Shown here piece by piece: positions 1 through 8,766 of a stretch of DNA of 64,000 nt. The stretch comes from an uncultured Enterorhabdus sp. Its GTDB lineage: Bacteria; Actinomycetota; Coriobacteriia; Coriobacteriales; Eggerthellaceae. The stretch covers positions 62,001 through 126,000 of the forward strand of contig CANSQM010000003.1 in the NCBI GenBank assembly GCA_947649205.1, written 5' to 3'. Both the position numbers and the translations under genes were made by a program. The notes below the pieces were generated by a model. It was not told where the DNA came from and searched no databases. It worked only from the letters and a program-made list of their open reading frames with translations. The stretch's first letter is position 1. Each line of letters opens with the position of its first letter.

Positions 1-1171
1 CATTACCGTCCCGAAATGGGTGCACGACAGTAAGGCCATGATGGATATCCAAGACGCGCTCAAGGTACTCGCTCGGTAGCAAAGAATCGCTATTAGCCAC
101 AAATGCGTCAATCTCCTTGCCCTTGAAATACATCTCTTGAACCACGCGACGATAGTCCACTGTCTCGAACTTGCCCCCAAGAACGAAAGTGTTTGCCTGC
201 CGAAATGCGCCACCAAATTCCGGATGCCTCGCTGCCGAGAATAGGAGCTTGTTGATCTCTGTTGCATCATAGATTACCAACGGGCCGGCCGACATCGCCT
301 TCCTAAAGACCCAGTCGTAAGCCGATGCCAAGCCCGCCACCTCAACAATGTTTTGGTTTTCTTCACTGTAAAACTTACTACGGCTGCCGTTCAATCTCAA
401 GTCAACGACTATTTCCGCAGCAAGCTCCCTCTCGACGACCACGCCTTCCATTCGACTATCGTGAAATACATACTCTGTTTCAAATATCTGCTTCGTTTGG
501 GGCGAGGGCTCCACTCTCAGAAACAGCTCTGAGGCGTCGTACAATTGACGATACAGGGGAACGTCGCTCAGGCCCAATTCAGCTCGATGGGCCATAGGAC
601 CAAACTCGCTGCGCCTCTGCCTCAGCGCAGCCCCAGTGACATCGCCATCAATGACATGGAAATCGAAGGCAAGTCGATTCAGACACGCCGCGAAACTAAC
701 ACCGAAATAATCGGCTATCTTCAAGGCGCTCTCGAAGCTTACAAAACCGTTGACCTTATATTCGTCCACCTGCTCACGAAAGAGCGATGATGGCATGAGC
801 AGCGCCGCAGCGAATGCCTCGGCATAGCGCTCGATGTCATTGTCCAATGCAGTCGAGCACATATAACCTGTATCAGCATCTTTTATGTGATGACACAGTT
901 CGTGAGAGGCAGTGTATCGCTGGCGCGTTACAGGACGATTCGCGTTAATGCCTACCACGGGCGCATCGTCATCGCCCTCGGCAGGAATATATACACCCTC
1001 GTAATTCGAAAAGTTCCGAAAAGAGAACACTATGCCCATATCCCGGAGAATCTCAAAAGGATTCACCGGGATAGAAGGCTCTTGTCCAGAATAATAGTCA
1101 GAAATAAAAGCCTCGGCCAGCTGTTCCGGAGAGGCTCCATCCCGCGCCATGCGCGCATAATCAACAGTCAA
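1..1171 (-). CDS. ImmA/IrrE metallopeptidase fused to a Fic domain (partial, runs off the left edge)
   Basis: An uninterrupted minus-strand frame of 390 codons reaches the window edge. Residues 90-94 read HELCH, the HExxH zinc motif of M78/ImmA-IrrE peptidases. It is followed by ERYAEAFAAALLMP (about 114-127), where E118 is the likely third zinc ligand. After about residue 200 the frame becomes Fic-like: FHDSRMEG (near 242) resembles the S-x-IEG inhibitory helix, GGAFR lies at 320-324, and HPFRDGN at 384-390 is the Fic catalytic motif, cut before its final G/K-R. ImmA peptidases cleave XRE repressors; Fic enzymes usually AMPylate targets. I place the start at TTG 1171, with GAGG a few bases upstream inside the end of the XRE gene; ATG 1150 is the alternative. 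The only in-frame stop is upstream, at 1187-1189. Base composition is AT-richer than the neighbours, which suggests transfer. Both domain calls rest on motifs; function is inference. Confidence 0.85.
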   Translation of the reverse strand, partial: MTVDYARMARDGASPEQLAEAFISDYYSGQEPSIPVNPFEILRDMGIVFSFRNFSNYEGVYIPAEGDDDAPVVGINANRPVTRQRYTASHELCHHIKDADTGYMCSTALDNDIERYAEAFAAALLMPSSLFREQVDEYKVNGFVSFESALKIADYFGVSFAACLNRLAFDFHVIDGDVTGAALRQRRSEFGPMAHRAELGLSDVPLYRQLYDASELFLRVEPSPQTKQIFETEYVFHDSRMEGVVVERELAAEIVVDLRLNGSRSKFYSEENQNIVEVAGLASAYDWVFRKAMSAGPLVIYDATEINKLLFSAARHPEFGGAFRQANTFVLGGKFETVDYRRVVQEMYFKGKEIDAFVANSDSLLPSEYLERVLDIHHGLTVVHPFRDGN

Positions 1172-1172
1172 C

Positions 1173-1487
1173 TTAGCCTCGAGCTTTCACCGCACGCTTG
1201 AACTCCATCAAATTGAGAATCTCTCTTTGGTCCTCTTCATCAAGCTGGTCAAAGCATCGCGCAAAAACTTGGCTGGGAGCTGCAGCCGCCCTGCCATGCA
1301 AAAGTTCGTCAACCGAAACAAGAAACAGCTTACTCAGGTCATCGAGCTCTTTGGCAGAAACCTTCCGACGTCCCGCCTCGATATCTGCAACTGCAGAACG
1401 ACCGATGCCAAGGTAGTCCGCAACATATTGTTGAGAGAGATGGAGCTTCGTTCTCGCAGCTTTTATACGTACGCACAACTCAGACAT
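1173..1487 (-). CDS. XRE-family helix-turn-helix regulator
   Basis: A 104-residue protein. Residues 5-60 form a Cro/C1-type HTH (RIKAARTKLHLSQQYVADYL, then GRSAVADIEAGRRKVSAKEL). A short C-terminal part is rich in acidic residues (DQLDEEDQREILNLMEF). The start is the ATG at 1487, preceded by AAGGAGG at good spacing; an upstream ATG ten codons earlier has no such site. The stop falls directly before the likely TTG start of the ImmA-Fic gene, so the two are probably co-transcribed and translationally coupled. In XRE/ImmA pairs the HTH protein is the repressor and peptidase substrate; here it would control its own operon, probably through the palindrome at 1562-1578. The exact role with a Fic partner is unknown. 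Confidence 0.9.
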   Translation of the reverse strand: MSELCVRIKAARTKLHLSQQYVADYLGIGRSAVADIEAGRRKVSAKELDDLSKLFLVSVDELLHGRAAAAPSQVFARCFDQLDEEDQREILNLMEFKRAVKARG

Positions 1488-1561
1488 ACTTCCTCCTTCA
1501 CTCTGTCTGACGATCATCTCATACTATGCTGAATTTAACAACACTTCTTGTCTGAATTTCC

Positions 1562-1578
1562 GACAATAGGAGATTGTC
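1562..1578. promoter_or_regulatory. Palindrome upstream of the XRE gene, candidate operator
   Basis: GACAAT-AGGAG-ATTGTC is a perfect 6-bp inverted repeat about 75 bp upstream of the XRE start codon, in an AT-rich region of 198 bp (1488-1685) that holds no gene. A further GACAA half-like sequence lies nearer the gene on the minus strand. Autorepression by the XRE protein is inference. Confidence 0.45.
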
Positions 1579-1685
1579 ATCAATTCGCATAGAACAGATG
1601 TCCATCACGCAATGAGGGGCATTCTAAATGAGAGAGTTACCTTAAATGGTGCATTTTCGGTACACAATAGCATATAAGACACCTG

Positions 1686-3584
1686 CTACACCGACCTTGT
1701 GCAAGTTGCCTCCACTTCCCCATTGAACAGATCGGCGAAGTCCAGGAGGCTCTTTTCGGGCATGGGGCTGTAGGTGGCGAAGTCGTCGGTGGGCGCGATG
1801 ATCTTCTTGGCAGCGCAGAAGAGCATCTTGTGGCGCCGGGAGCCGAAGCTTACGACCTTGCCGTGTTTTCCGGCGTGCGGAGCCTTCTGGCCGGGACGCA
1901 CAGCATAGTAGCGCATCACGCCATCGTCTCGCTGGCTATCGTGCTCGAACCGGGATCGCACCTCTTCCGAGCCGTCGGGCCCATCCGCATACACCCAGAT
2001 ATCCGCGCCTTCGGCAAGACGACGGATCAAGCGGCGGTCGAGGCGCGTCTTCCAGCGGGGCACGCGGCCGTCGAGCTGCCTCAGAGCAGCGTCGCGGGAC
2101 TTCCCCTCCACGCGATCCACCGTTATCCGGGCCTTTCCCACGTCGAGCCGCACCCGCCAAGGACCGACGATGCGCATATGGCGCAGGGCATAGGCCGACC
2201 GGGCAAGCTCCTTGACCGACCACGCCAAGGGAATGCTCGTTCCATTCAAGCGCAGATCGAGCCAGACATTCTCGCTCCCGCCCAAGCCACAAGCGAAGGA
2301 GAAGAAAAAGGAGCGACCCAATCTTACAGCGGCCGTCGGGCAGCCCTCCACCGATTCCTCCAACGCTAGGGCATCGGCGGTGCCGCCGCGATCATCCTTG
2401 CGGAGACGCCGGCACAGCAGCAGCTCCACCGACCCGTCCCACCCGGCGAAGAACGGGGACGTCAGCACACCGGACACGTGCAGCGCCCCATCGCGCACCG
2501 CGACCCGCGTCAGCGCCACGTTTGCGCAATCGGCAGCGAACACAGGGGCGCCCTCCCGCGTAACCGCCAGCACACTGGGCGCGGCATGCCACACCAAGGA
2601 TTCGCGGCGCTTCAAGCTCAGCACGAACAGCCGATGGCCATCCCGCAGGTTGGGGTGACGCAAAATCAGATCGTCATCCACCCGATCGAGCAGCCGCGCC
2701 AGGCGACCCAGGGCCTCGTCGTAGGCCGTCCCTTCCCGGTGCGTCGGCAGGGCGATGCCCGCCTTCAGCTTCCACGACAGATCGTTCACGAGCAGACCCT
2801 GGATATAGGGAGGCACCCCCTCGCCATAGCGCCCGAAGAAATCCTCGAACAGGGCCATGTTGTTGTCGTAGAGGTTCTCCGGCTGGCGCAATGCCGTAGA
2901 CGCTCCCTCGTCGCTGCGCATCCACCGATACTCGGCCTCGGCACAGAAGCCGAGTTGCATGGTGCGAGCGAGCACGTCGGTGCAGTACTTCTCGTCCTCG
3001 TGCACGATAACGCCGTTCGCGGGCGCGAAATCGAAAAGGACGTTCTCGGCAAAGCGGTTGCGCACGGCTACGTTCATGGTAGCCTGGGCGATGGCGGCGT
3101 TCTCGGGCAACGCCAGATCGTACACCCCCGTCTCGCGCAGCACGTCATAGCGATGGTGCAGGCGCTGACGCTTCCCGTCGCGAATGGAGACGATGGGGTA
3201 GGTGACGAGTTCCACCTCGTCACCGCACTGATCGAAGAAATCCGCAACATTTTCCAGAGTTTCGGAGCTCAGTGTGTCATCTGGGTCGAGAAAGAACAAG
3301 TAGCGCCCCTGGGCCGCCCCAATGCCCGCATTGCGCGCCGACGACACGCCGCCGTTGGGCTGGACAATGACCCGCACCCAAGGACGATTCTCAGCGAAGG
3401 CGCGACACAGCGATGCCGATTCGTCGGTGGAGCCGTCGTCCACAAACAGCACCTCGAGACGATCTTTATCGATGGTCTGGCCATCGAGGCACATAAAACA
3501 GCCCTCCAGATAAGGGGCTTTGTTGTACACGGGAACGATCACCGATGCCGTGGGGCGCATCTCCGCCATTGCCTCCGAAGCCAC
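1686..3584 (-). CDS. GT2-family glycosyltransferase with long C-terminal region
   Basis: 632 residues. The N-terminal GT-A domain (about 12-230) begins SVIVPVYNKAPYLEGC, carries VDDGSTDES for nucleotide-sugar binding near residue 48, and the DxD-type DPDD at 100-103. The remaining ~400 residues include PLVWHA/VLAV-like segments typical of teichoic-acid-type glycosyltransferases but no domain I can name. It should act at the cytoplasmic face on a lipid-linked wall polymer. It lies 8 bp downstream of a CDP-glycerol-type phosphotransferase and is the last gene of the minus-strand cluster from tarI. The start is uncertain: GTG 3584 has GGGGGAG very close, while ATG 3569 and ATG 3560 are in-frame alternatives, the latter with GGAGG about 11 bp upstream. 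Confidence 0.85.
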   Translation of the reverse strand: MASEAMAEMRPTASVIVPVYNKAPYLEGCFMCLDGQTIDKDRLEVLFVDDGSTDESASLCRAFAENRPWVRVIVQPNGGVSSARNAGIGAAQGRYLFFLDPDDTLSSETLENVADFFDQCGDEVELVTYPIVSIRDGKRQRLHHRYDVLRETGVYDLALPENAAIAQATMNVAVRNRFAENVLFDFAPANGVIVHEDEKYCTDVLARTMQLGFCAEAEYRWMRSDEGASTALRQPENLYDNNMALFEDFFGRYGEGVPPYIQGLLVNDLSWKLKAGIALPTHREGTAYDEALGRLARLLDRVDDDLILRHPNLRDGHRLFVLSLKRRESLVWHAAPSVLAVTREGAPVFAADCANVALTRVAVRDGALHVSGVLTSPFFAGWDGSVELLLCRRLRKDDRGGTADALALEESVEGCPTAAVRLGRSFFFSFACGLGGSENVWLDLRLNGTSIPLAWSVKELARSAYALRHMRIVGPWRVRLDVGKARITVDRVEGKSRDAALRQLDGRVPRWKTRLDRRLIRRLAEGADIWVYADGPDGSEEVRSRFEHDSQRDDGVMRYYAVRPGQKAPHAGKHGKVVSFGSRRHKMLFCAAKKIIAPTDDFATYSPMPEKSLLDFADLFNGEVEATCTRSV

Positions 3585-3592
3585 CGCTCCCC

Positions 3593-4840
3593 CTAACTGC
3601 GCGTCGCTGCGCGCCGAATATCCTCGCCGAACACCTCTTCAATGATGCGGTCGGTCGCATGGCCGTCGCAGGCACTCATGAACCGCTCGCGGAAGGCTTG
3701 CACTTCCCTTGGGTCGAAATCCGCGAAGGCTTCCTCGAGCGCAGAGACCACCCCTTCGGTCGTCGTGCACACGGGGCCCGGGGTCAGCGCGTCGTAATCG
3801 TAGTAGAAGCCGCGCCAATCGGTGTACTCGTCTTGGTCGTAGGCGAAGAACACCATAGGGCGCCCGAAGAGGGAATATTCAAAGACGAGCGAGGAATAGT
3901 CGGAGATGACCGCATCGGCACTGCACAGCAACTCGTTAATGGGCAGCTCGCATGTCACATCGAAGGCGAAATCGCGGCAATCTGCGGGAATGGGCGGCAA
4001 CTCGCGCACGAACGGGTGGTGTTTGATAACCAGCACCGAATCGGCTCCGAAGGCATCTCTCATGGCCGCAATATCCAGCTCGGCAGGCCCCTCCGCCTGG
4101 GCCACACGGCCTCGGAACGTGGGGGCGTACACGATAACGCGCTTGCCCGCCGCAGCCGGCACCGCCTCCAGCAGCTTGCGACGGCTTTCAGCGAGGTAAT
4201 CATCGTCGAAGAACACATCGGTGCGGCTCACACCCACAGGGCGCACGATGCCGGGCCTGTCCTGCAGCACCATGGCCTCTTCGTAGGCCCATACCACTTC
4301 AGGGCTGCTCACCGTCACCAGGGACAGATTCTCGTAAAAGGGGTGGCGCAGAATCTCATCCCGCGACCCGCCGAAGATGAGATCGGCTGTGGACATGCCC
4401 CACTTCTTGAAGGCACCGCAACCGTGCCACAGCTGGACGGCAGTCGTCTCCGATCGCAGGGGCACGCAGCTCACCACGTTCGACGCATCGCTCAGAAACA
4501 CATACTGGGCCGTGGCCAAATCCTCTACGAAGGCGATGCAGTTCTTGTAGTATTGGCGCAGACGCACCCGCGTCTCCCCCAACGACACGAATTCCAACTT
4601 CAATGAGGGAACCCGGGAAAGGCGCTCGTAGAGCACCTCGAAGCTCTCGGGCAGCGTCGCCTCTTTGTTCTCGAGGAAGATGACCTTGCCCTCCTCCACG
4701 GGCCCACGGGCCGCGCGGCGATAGGCCCGGGGCAGCACTTGGAACAGCAGCATGTCCTTGGCAAGCATTCGAGCCCGATGGAGCAGAGCGCCCTTCGCGC
4801 GCCGGGGCAGCGACTTCGCTTCCTTCTCTTCCGCACTCAC
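3593..4840 (-). CDS. CDP-glycerol:polyol-phosphate transferase family protein (TagB/TagF-like)
   Basis: 415 residues with the Glyphos_transf signature set: QLWHGCGAFKKWG (WHG at 138-140), VIVYAPTFRG, VIKHHPF and AVISDYSSLVFEYSLFGRP. These residues form the nucleotide-donor and catalytic sites of TagB/TagF/TarL enzymes, which move glycerol- or ribitol-phosphate from the CDP donor to a growing teichoic acid on the inner membrane face. The N-terminal ~40 residues are basic, as in peripheral membrane members. It stands 10 bp downstream of tarJ and 8 bp before the GT2 gene. Since tarI/tarJ make CDP-ribitol, the substrate could be ribitol phosphate, but sequence alone does not separate ribitol from glycerol enzymes. 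Confidence 0.88.
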   Translation of the reverse strand: MSAEEKEAKSLPRRAKGALLHRARMLAKDMLLFQVLPRAYRRAARGPVEEGKVIFLENKEATLPESFEVLYERLSRVPSLKLEFVSLGETRVRLRQYYKNCIAFVEDLATAQYVFLSDASNVVSCVPLRSETTAVQLWHGCGAFKKWGMSTADLIFGGSRDEILRHPFYENLSLVTVSSPEVVWAYEEAMVLQDRPGIVRPVGVSRTDVFFDDDYLAESRRKLLEAVPAAAGKRVIVYAPTFRGRVAQAEGPAELDIAAMRDAFGADSVLVIKHHPFVRELPPIPADCRDFAFDVTCELPINELLCSADAVISDYSSLVFEYSLFGRPMVFFAYDQDEYTDWRGFYYDYDALTPGPVCTTTEGVVSALEEAFADFDPREVQAFRERFMSACDGHATDRIIEEVFGEDIRRAATRS

Positions 4841-4850
4841 AAGATGCCCC

Positions 4851-5873
4851 CTACAAATTCCATTGGATGACGGTCTTGCCCATGGGCTTGCGGATATCTG
4901 ACTCGAAAGCCGCGGCGATGTCGGCGATCTGCGTGGCCTCGCTCACGCTGCACACGAGCGCCGCCAGGTATTCCAGCACCTCGGGGTGATCGCGGTACAG
5001 CTGCACCGTAGCCTCGAAGTCATCCCGACCGCTGCGGCTGCTGCCGAACAGGCGCAGGCCCTTCTCCAGCACCATGCGCGTGTTGATGGGCACATTGTTC
5101 TCGGACACACCGAGAAGCGATACGGTGCCCTCGGGGTTGATACGGTCGATGATCTGCTCGATGGCTGCCACCGACCCCTCGCCGCCGGCGCACTCGAAGG
5201 CGTGATCCACCAGGGCAACGCCGCTCACGTCATCCACGAGATGGGTCTCATCGGCAAAGGTGAAATCGTGCAGCTTGGAGGCGTTGCGACCGAACACCAC
5301 GATCTTCGCATCGGGGTAGCGCAGATGCAGCAGCAGCGACACGATGAAGCCCATATTGCCGTCACCCCACACGCCCAGGCGCTCACGGCGCCCGTGGGCC
5401 ATGGCATCGAAGCGGGAGATGGCATGGGTGGCCACGCTCACGAGTTCCGTAAAGGCCGCCACCTCTCGGTTCACGTCCTGGGGCAGACCCACCACGCGCT
5501 CGGGGGGAAGCACCACGGTCTCCTGCATGAAACCGTCGAAGCCGCTGCCGCAAAACCGGCTCGATCGCAGGTAGTTCTCGGCAATGAACTCGTCGGTTTC
5601 CACGGGGGCGTTCGGCAGCATAACCACGGCATCGCCCGGTTGGAACGTGCCGGTATCATCGCTGACCACGCGGCCGATTCCCTCGTGGATGAGGGCCATG
5701 GGCAGCTTCTTGGCAAGCACTTCCTTGCTGCGCGTGCCCTGGTAGTAGCGCTGGTCGGCATTGCAGATGGACAAGTGCGTGGGCCGCACGACTACCTTCC
5801 CCGCCGTGTCTTGAGACACCACGACGGGCTCGAAGGTGCGCGGGGCGACCAGGCGGTAGACCGTATTCAGCAT
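4851..5873 (-). CDS. tarJ: Zinc-type alcohol dehydrogenase, ribulose-5-phosphate reductase (TarJ-like)
   Basis: 340 residues of the medium-chain dehydrogenase fold. The N-terminus MLNTVYRLVAPRTFEPVVVS and the segments LSICNADQRYYQGTR and ALIHEGIGRV match TarJ proteins, which reduce ribulose 5-phosphate to ribitol 5-phosphate with NADPH. The Rossmann part contains LGVWGDGNMGFIVSLLL and VVFGRN. The start is ATG 5873, four bases after the tarI stop; the frame stays open upstream inside tarI but that part is not protein-like. Pairing with tarI supports the ribitol assignment over a generic alcohol dehydrogenase. It is co-transcribed with tarI and the phosphotransferase downstream. Confidence 0.87.
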   Translation of the reverse strand: MLNTVYRLVAPRTFEPVVVSQDTAGKVVVRPTHLSICNADQRYYQGTRSKEVLAKKLPMALIHEGIGRVVSDDTGTFQPGDAVVMLPNAPVETDEFIAENYLRSSRFCGSGFDGFMQETVVLPPERVVGLPQDVNREVAAFTELVSVATHAISRFDAMAHGRRERLGVWGDGNMGFIVSLLLHLRYPDAKIVVFGRNASKLHDFTFADETHLVDDVSGVALVDHAFECAGGEGSVAAIEQIIDRINPEGTVSLLGVSENNVPINTRMVLEKGLRLFGSSRSGRDDFEATVQLYRDHPEVLEYLAALVCSVSEATQIADIAAAFESDIRKPMGKTVIQWNL

Positions 5874-5877
5874 GGCC

Positions 5878-6582
5878 CTACGCCTCCAGCATGGCTTCGG
5901 CCACGCGCAGGTCCTGCGGGTACGTGATCTTGATGTTCGACACATCGCCGCGCACCAGGGCCACGGGCCGGCCGCGCAGCACGAAGGCCTTGCAGGCATC
6001 GGTGAGGATATCGCGTTCCTCGGCCGTAAGCGATGCCAGCATCTCCTTCAGGGCGCCCATGTTGAAGCTCTGGGGCGTCTGGCCCTGGTAGAGCACGCTG
6101 CGATTCGGAATGGCGGAGATCGTCTCCCCGTTCATGCTCTCGACGATGGTGTCGGTAGCCGGCACCACCGTATCGCAGGCACCGCAGCGCTCGGCGGCCT
6201 CGATGTTCTCCTCGATCATGCGCAACGACACGAAGGGGCGCACCGCGTCGTGGGTGACGATGATGTCGCCGACCCCTCCCCCGCACTCGTCTTCGAAGTA
6301 GCGGATGGCGTTCTCGATGGTATCGTTGCGGGCCGCACCCCCCGCCGTGACGGCCACGGCGCCGGCATACTGCGGGCAGTGGCGCTCGATAATGTCCCGC
6401 GTCTGCTGAACCCACGTTGCCGGACAGAGCACGAGCACCTTATCGAAGCACCCCGAGGCGCAGAACTTCTCCAGCGTATGCACCAAAATGGGCTTCTCCC
6501 CCAGGAAGAAGAACTGCTTCGGCTTATCCGGATTTCCCATGCGCACCCCGGATCCCCCAGCAAGAATAGCGGCGAAATACAT
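5878..6582 (-). CDS. tarI: D-ribitol-5-phosphate cytidylyltransferase (IspD/TarI family)
   Basis: 234 residues. The N-terminus FAAILAGGSGVRMGNPDKPKQF is the CTP-binding loop of IspD/TarI enzymes; VTHDAVRPFVSLRMIEE and VPATDTIVES follow. TarI makes CDP-ribitol from ribitol 5-phosphate and CTP; IspD makes the MEP-pathway intermediate from the same fold. The adjacent tarJ and polymer phosphotransferases favour TarI. A separate ispD elsewhere is expected, since dxs is present in this window, but I cannot exclude a bifunctional role. The start ATG 6582 has an AAAGGAG site. It is the first gene of the minus-strand unit and diverges from the gene at 6772 across a 189-bp gap with an AT-rich stretch near 6613-6635. 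Confidence 0.87.
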   Translation of the reverse strand: MYFAAILAGGSGVRMGNPDKPKQFFFLGEKPILVHTLEKFCASGCFDKVLVLCPATWVQQTRDIIERHCPQYAGAVAVTAGGAARNDTIENAIRYFEDECGGGVGDIIVTHDAVRPFVSLRMIEENIEAAERCGACDTVVPATDTIVESMNGETISAIPNRSVLYQGQTPQSFNMGALKEMLASLTAEERDILTDACKAFVLRGRPVALVRGDVSNIKITYPQDLRVAEAMLEA

Positions 6583-6771
6583 GCATGCTCCTTTGAGAGG
6601 CTCGCGATCATTGGTTTTATCGTATCATTTTAGCACCGCGCCGTCGCACGTCGCTGACGCCCCGGCCAGATGCACAATGTGCACAGGGGCTGCCCGACAC
6701 CGCGCTTGCGGAGGGCAACGCTGCGGCCTCGTGTTACCATAGCGTTACTGGTTCTTCTGAAAGGATTGCAG

Positions 6772-7899
6772 GTGAACGGAATTGTTGCAACCATAGGACC
6801 GCCCATCCTCAGCCTGCTCTACGGGCTCTTCTCGCTATTGCCCGTACGGCAGCGCATCGTCTGTATCAGCCGGCAAAGCGATAGCACGCCGGTCGACTTT
6901 CAACTCATCCGCGGCTACTGCGAGCAGCGCACGCCCCCGTGGGAGGTTGTCGTACTCGCTAAGCAGCTGCGCAACCTTCTCGCCTATCTGCCCGAAATGG
7001 TGCGTCAGACCTACTATATCGCCACGAGCCAAGTAGTGGTGCTCGATTCCTACTGCATCGTCGTGGGGCTTCTGCACGACCGCATCCGCGTGCCCGTTGT
7101 GCAGATCTGGCACTCTCTCGGCAATATGAAGCGCTTCGGTTACACCGCCTTCGGCACCGACGAGGGGCACTCCGAGGCAACGGCGCTCCTCATGCACATG
7201 CACGAGGGCTACGATGCCATCGCCATCTCGTCCCTCGGCTTCGCCGAGCCCTTCGCCGCAGCCTTCAACGTCGACCCCTCGGTTCTCTTCGAGGCACCCC
7301 TCCCCCATGTCGATCTCCTGCTCAGCGCCAACCACCGCGCCCAGCAACGCGAGGCGATCCTCGCCGCCTACCCGCAACTGCGTGGTCGCGAGACCATCGT
7401 CTACTGTCCCACCTTCCGCAAGCAACCGGCCGCCAATGAAGACGCTGCCACCCGGACCCTCCTGGATGCCGTCGATTTCTCACGCTACAACTTCGTCTAC
7501 AAGCCCCATCCCGTCAGTCGGCAGATCATCGACGATCCTCGCGTCGTCACCATACCCGGAGGCGCCTTCGATGCCCTGTTCGTGGCCGACTACATCATCA
7601 GCGACTACTCCACGGTTATCTACGAGGCGGGGCTGCTCGATCTCCCCATCTACCTGTACGCCTACGATTGGGACAGCTACCGCGAGAAGCGCGGCCTCAC
7701 CATCGATTTTGAACACGACGTGCCCGCTCTCTTCACCGACGACCCCCACGCCATCATGGACGCCATCGAAGCCGGCTCCTTCGACCATGCGACCTATGCC
7801 GCTTTCACCGCCGCCAACGTGGCGATCCCCGTTGAGGGCTTGTGCACCGAGCGCATCTGCGAGGCGATCATCGGGATGGAGAAACGGCGCAACAACTGA
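6772..7899 (+). CDS. Second CDP-polyol phosphotransferase (TagF/TagB-like)
   Basis: 375 residues from GTG 6772, chosen because AAAGGA lies 7 bp upstream; the frame is open further 5' but that stretch is not protein-like. Family motifs are present: QIWHSLGNMKRFGYT, TIVYCPTFRK, FVYKPHPV and YIISDYSTVIYEAGLLDLP. Residues 5-20 are hydrophobic and may anchor it to the membrane. It is the only plus-strand gene of the cluster, divergent from tarI and convergent with tagH. The family transfers polyol phosphate from CDP donors to lipid-linked acceptors. Two members plus a GT2 suggest primer addition and polymerisation by separate enzymes; which does which is not readable. Confidence 0.87.
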   Translation: MNGIVATIGPPILSLLYGLFSLLPVRQRIVCISRQSDSTPVDFQLIRGYCEQRTPPWEVVVLAKQLRNLLAYLPEMVRQTYYIATSQVVVLDSYCIVVGLLHDRIRVPVVQIWHSLGNMKRFGYTAFGTDEGHSEATALLMHMHEGYDAIAISSLGFAEPFAAAFNVDPSVLFEAPLPHVDLLLSANHRAQQREAILAAYPQLRGRETIVYCPTFRKQPAANEDAATRTLLDAVDFSRYNFVYKPHPVSRQIIDDPRVVTIPGGAFDALFVADYIISDYSTVIYEAGLLDLPIYLYAYDWDSYREKRGLTIDFEHDVPALFTDDPHAIMDAIEAGSFDHATYAAFTAANVAIPVEGLCTERICEAIIGMEKRRNN

Positions 7900-8010
7900 G
7901 CTCAGCGGCTGCGAGACGGCACACATCCGGGCTCGGCGGAACTGCAAGCGCAGGCCCCGGGGGCAAGGACACGGCGGCGCCTCTCGGCACGTTTGCCAAA
8001 ATCGAGGCCC

Positions 8011-8766
8011 CTATTCGTGCCCCTCGTAGTAAGCGATGGCATCCTGAATACTGCCGTCGAACTTCATGGTGCCGGCATCGAGCACGATGCCGCGGGTGCA
8101 GAACTCCTGCGCGGCCCCCGACGAATGGGTGACGAAGAGCACCGTCACGTTCTCATCTTCCATGATCTCGCGCACCCGGGCGAAGCACTTCTGCTGGAAG
8201 CGCTTGTCGCCCACGGAGAGAGCCTCGTCCACGACAAGGATCTCCGGGTCGCTCGACACGGCGAAGGCGAAGCCCAGGCGCGACTTCATACCCGACGAGT
8301 AGGTGCGCACCGGCTGATCGATGTACACGCCCAGCTCAGCGAATTCCACCACCTTCGGCTCCAAAGCCGCAATTTGGTCGCTATCGAGCCCAAGGGCATG
8401 GCCGCGCAGGTGGATGTTCTCGCGCCCCGTGAGCGCCATATCGAATCCAGCGGTCAATTCCAAAAGCGCGCTCACACTGCCGTTCACCGTCACCGTTCCC
8501 GACGTGGGGAACGTCACGCCCGTGATCATCTTCAGCGCCGTCGACTTCCCTGCCCCGTTATGGCCGAGGAACGCCACGGCCTCGCCCTTGCGAATCTTGA
8601 AGGACAGGTCGTTGCTGGCATTCACCTTGGTAATGCCCTTGCGCTTCTCAGGAGCCCAGAACACGCTAAGGAACCGCTGGCGATCGTTCTCGAAGAGCTT
8701 GTAGGTCTTGGTGACGTGATCGAACTCGATGACCACTGGCGCCTGCTCGATGTTGCTAGAGGACAT
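8011..8766 (-). CDS. tagH: Teichoic acid export ABC transporter, ATP-binding subunit
   Basis: 251 residues with Walker A GHNGAGKST, signature YSSGMKSRL, Walker B EILVVDEALSVGD and switch histidine in FVTHSSG. The sequence matches the TagH/Wzt/RfbE group that powers export of undecaprenyl-linked polymers; the short C-terminus lacks the extra substrate-binding domain of Wzt. It overlaps the end of tagG by 11 bp, so the two are translationally coupled. It is the last gene of the minus-strand run tagO-tagG-tagH and converges with the phosphotransferase at 6772-7899; the 111-bp gap holds no clear terminator. Confidence 0.93.
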   Translation of the reverse strand: MSSSNIEQAPVVIEFDHVTKTYKLFENDRQRFLSVFWAPEKRKGITKVNASNDLSFKIRKGEAVAFLGHNGAGKSTALKMITGVTFPTSGTVTVNGSVSALLELTAGFDMALTGRENIHLRGHALGLDSDQIAALEPKVVEFAELGVYIDQPVRTYSSGMKSRLGFAFAVSSDPEILVVDEALSVGDKRFQQKCFARVREIMEDENVTVLFVTHSSGAAQEFCTRGIVLDAGTMKFDGSIQDAIAYYEGHE

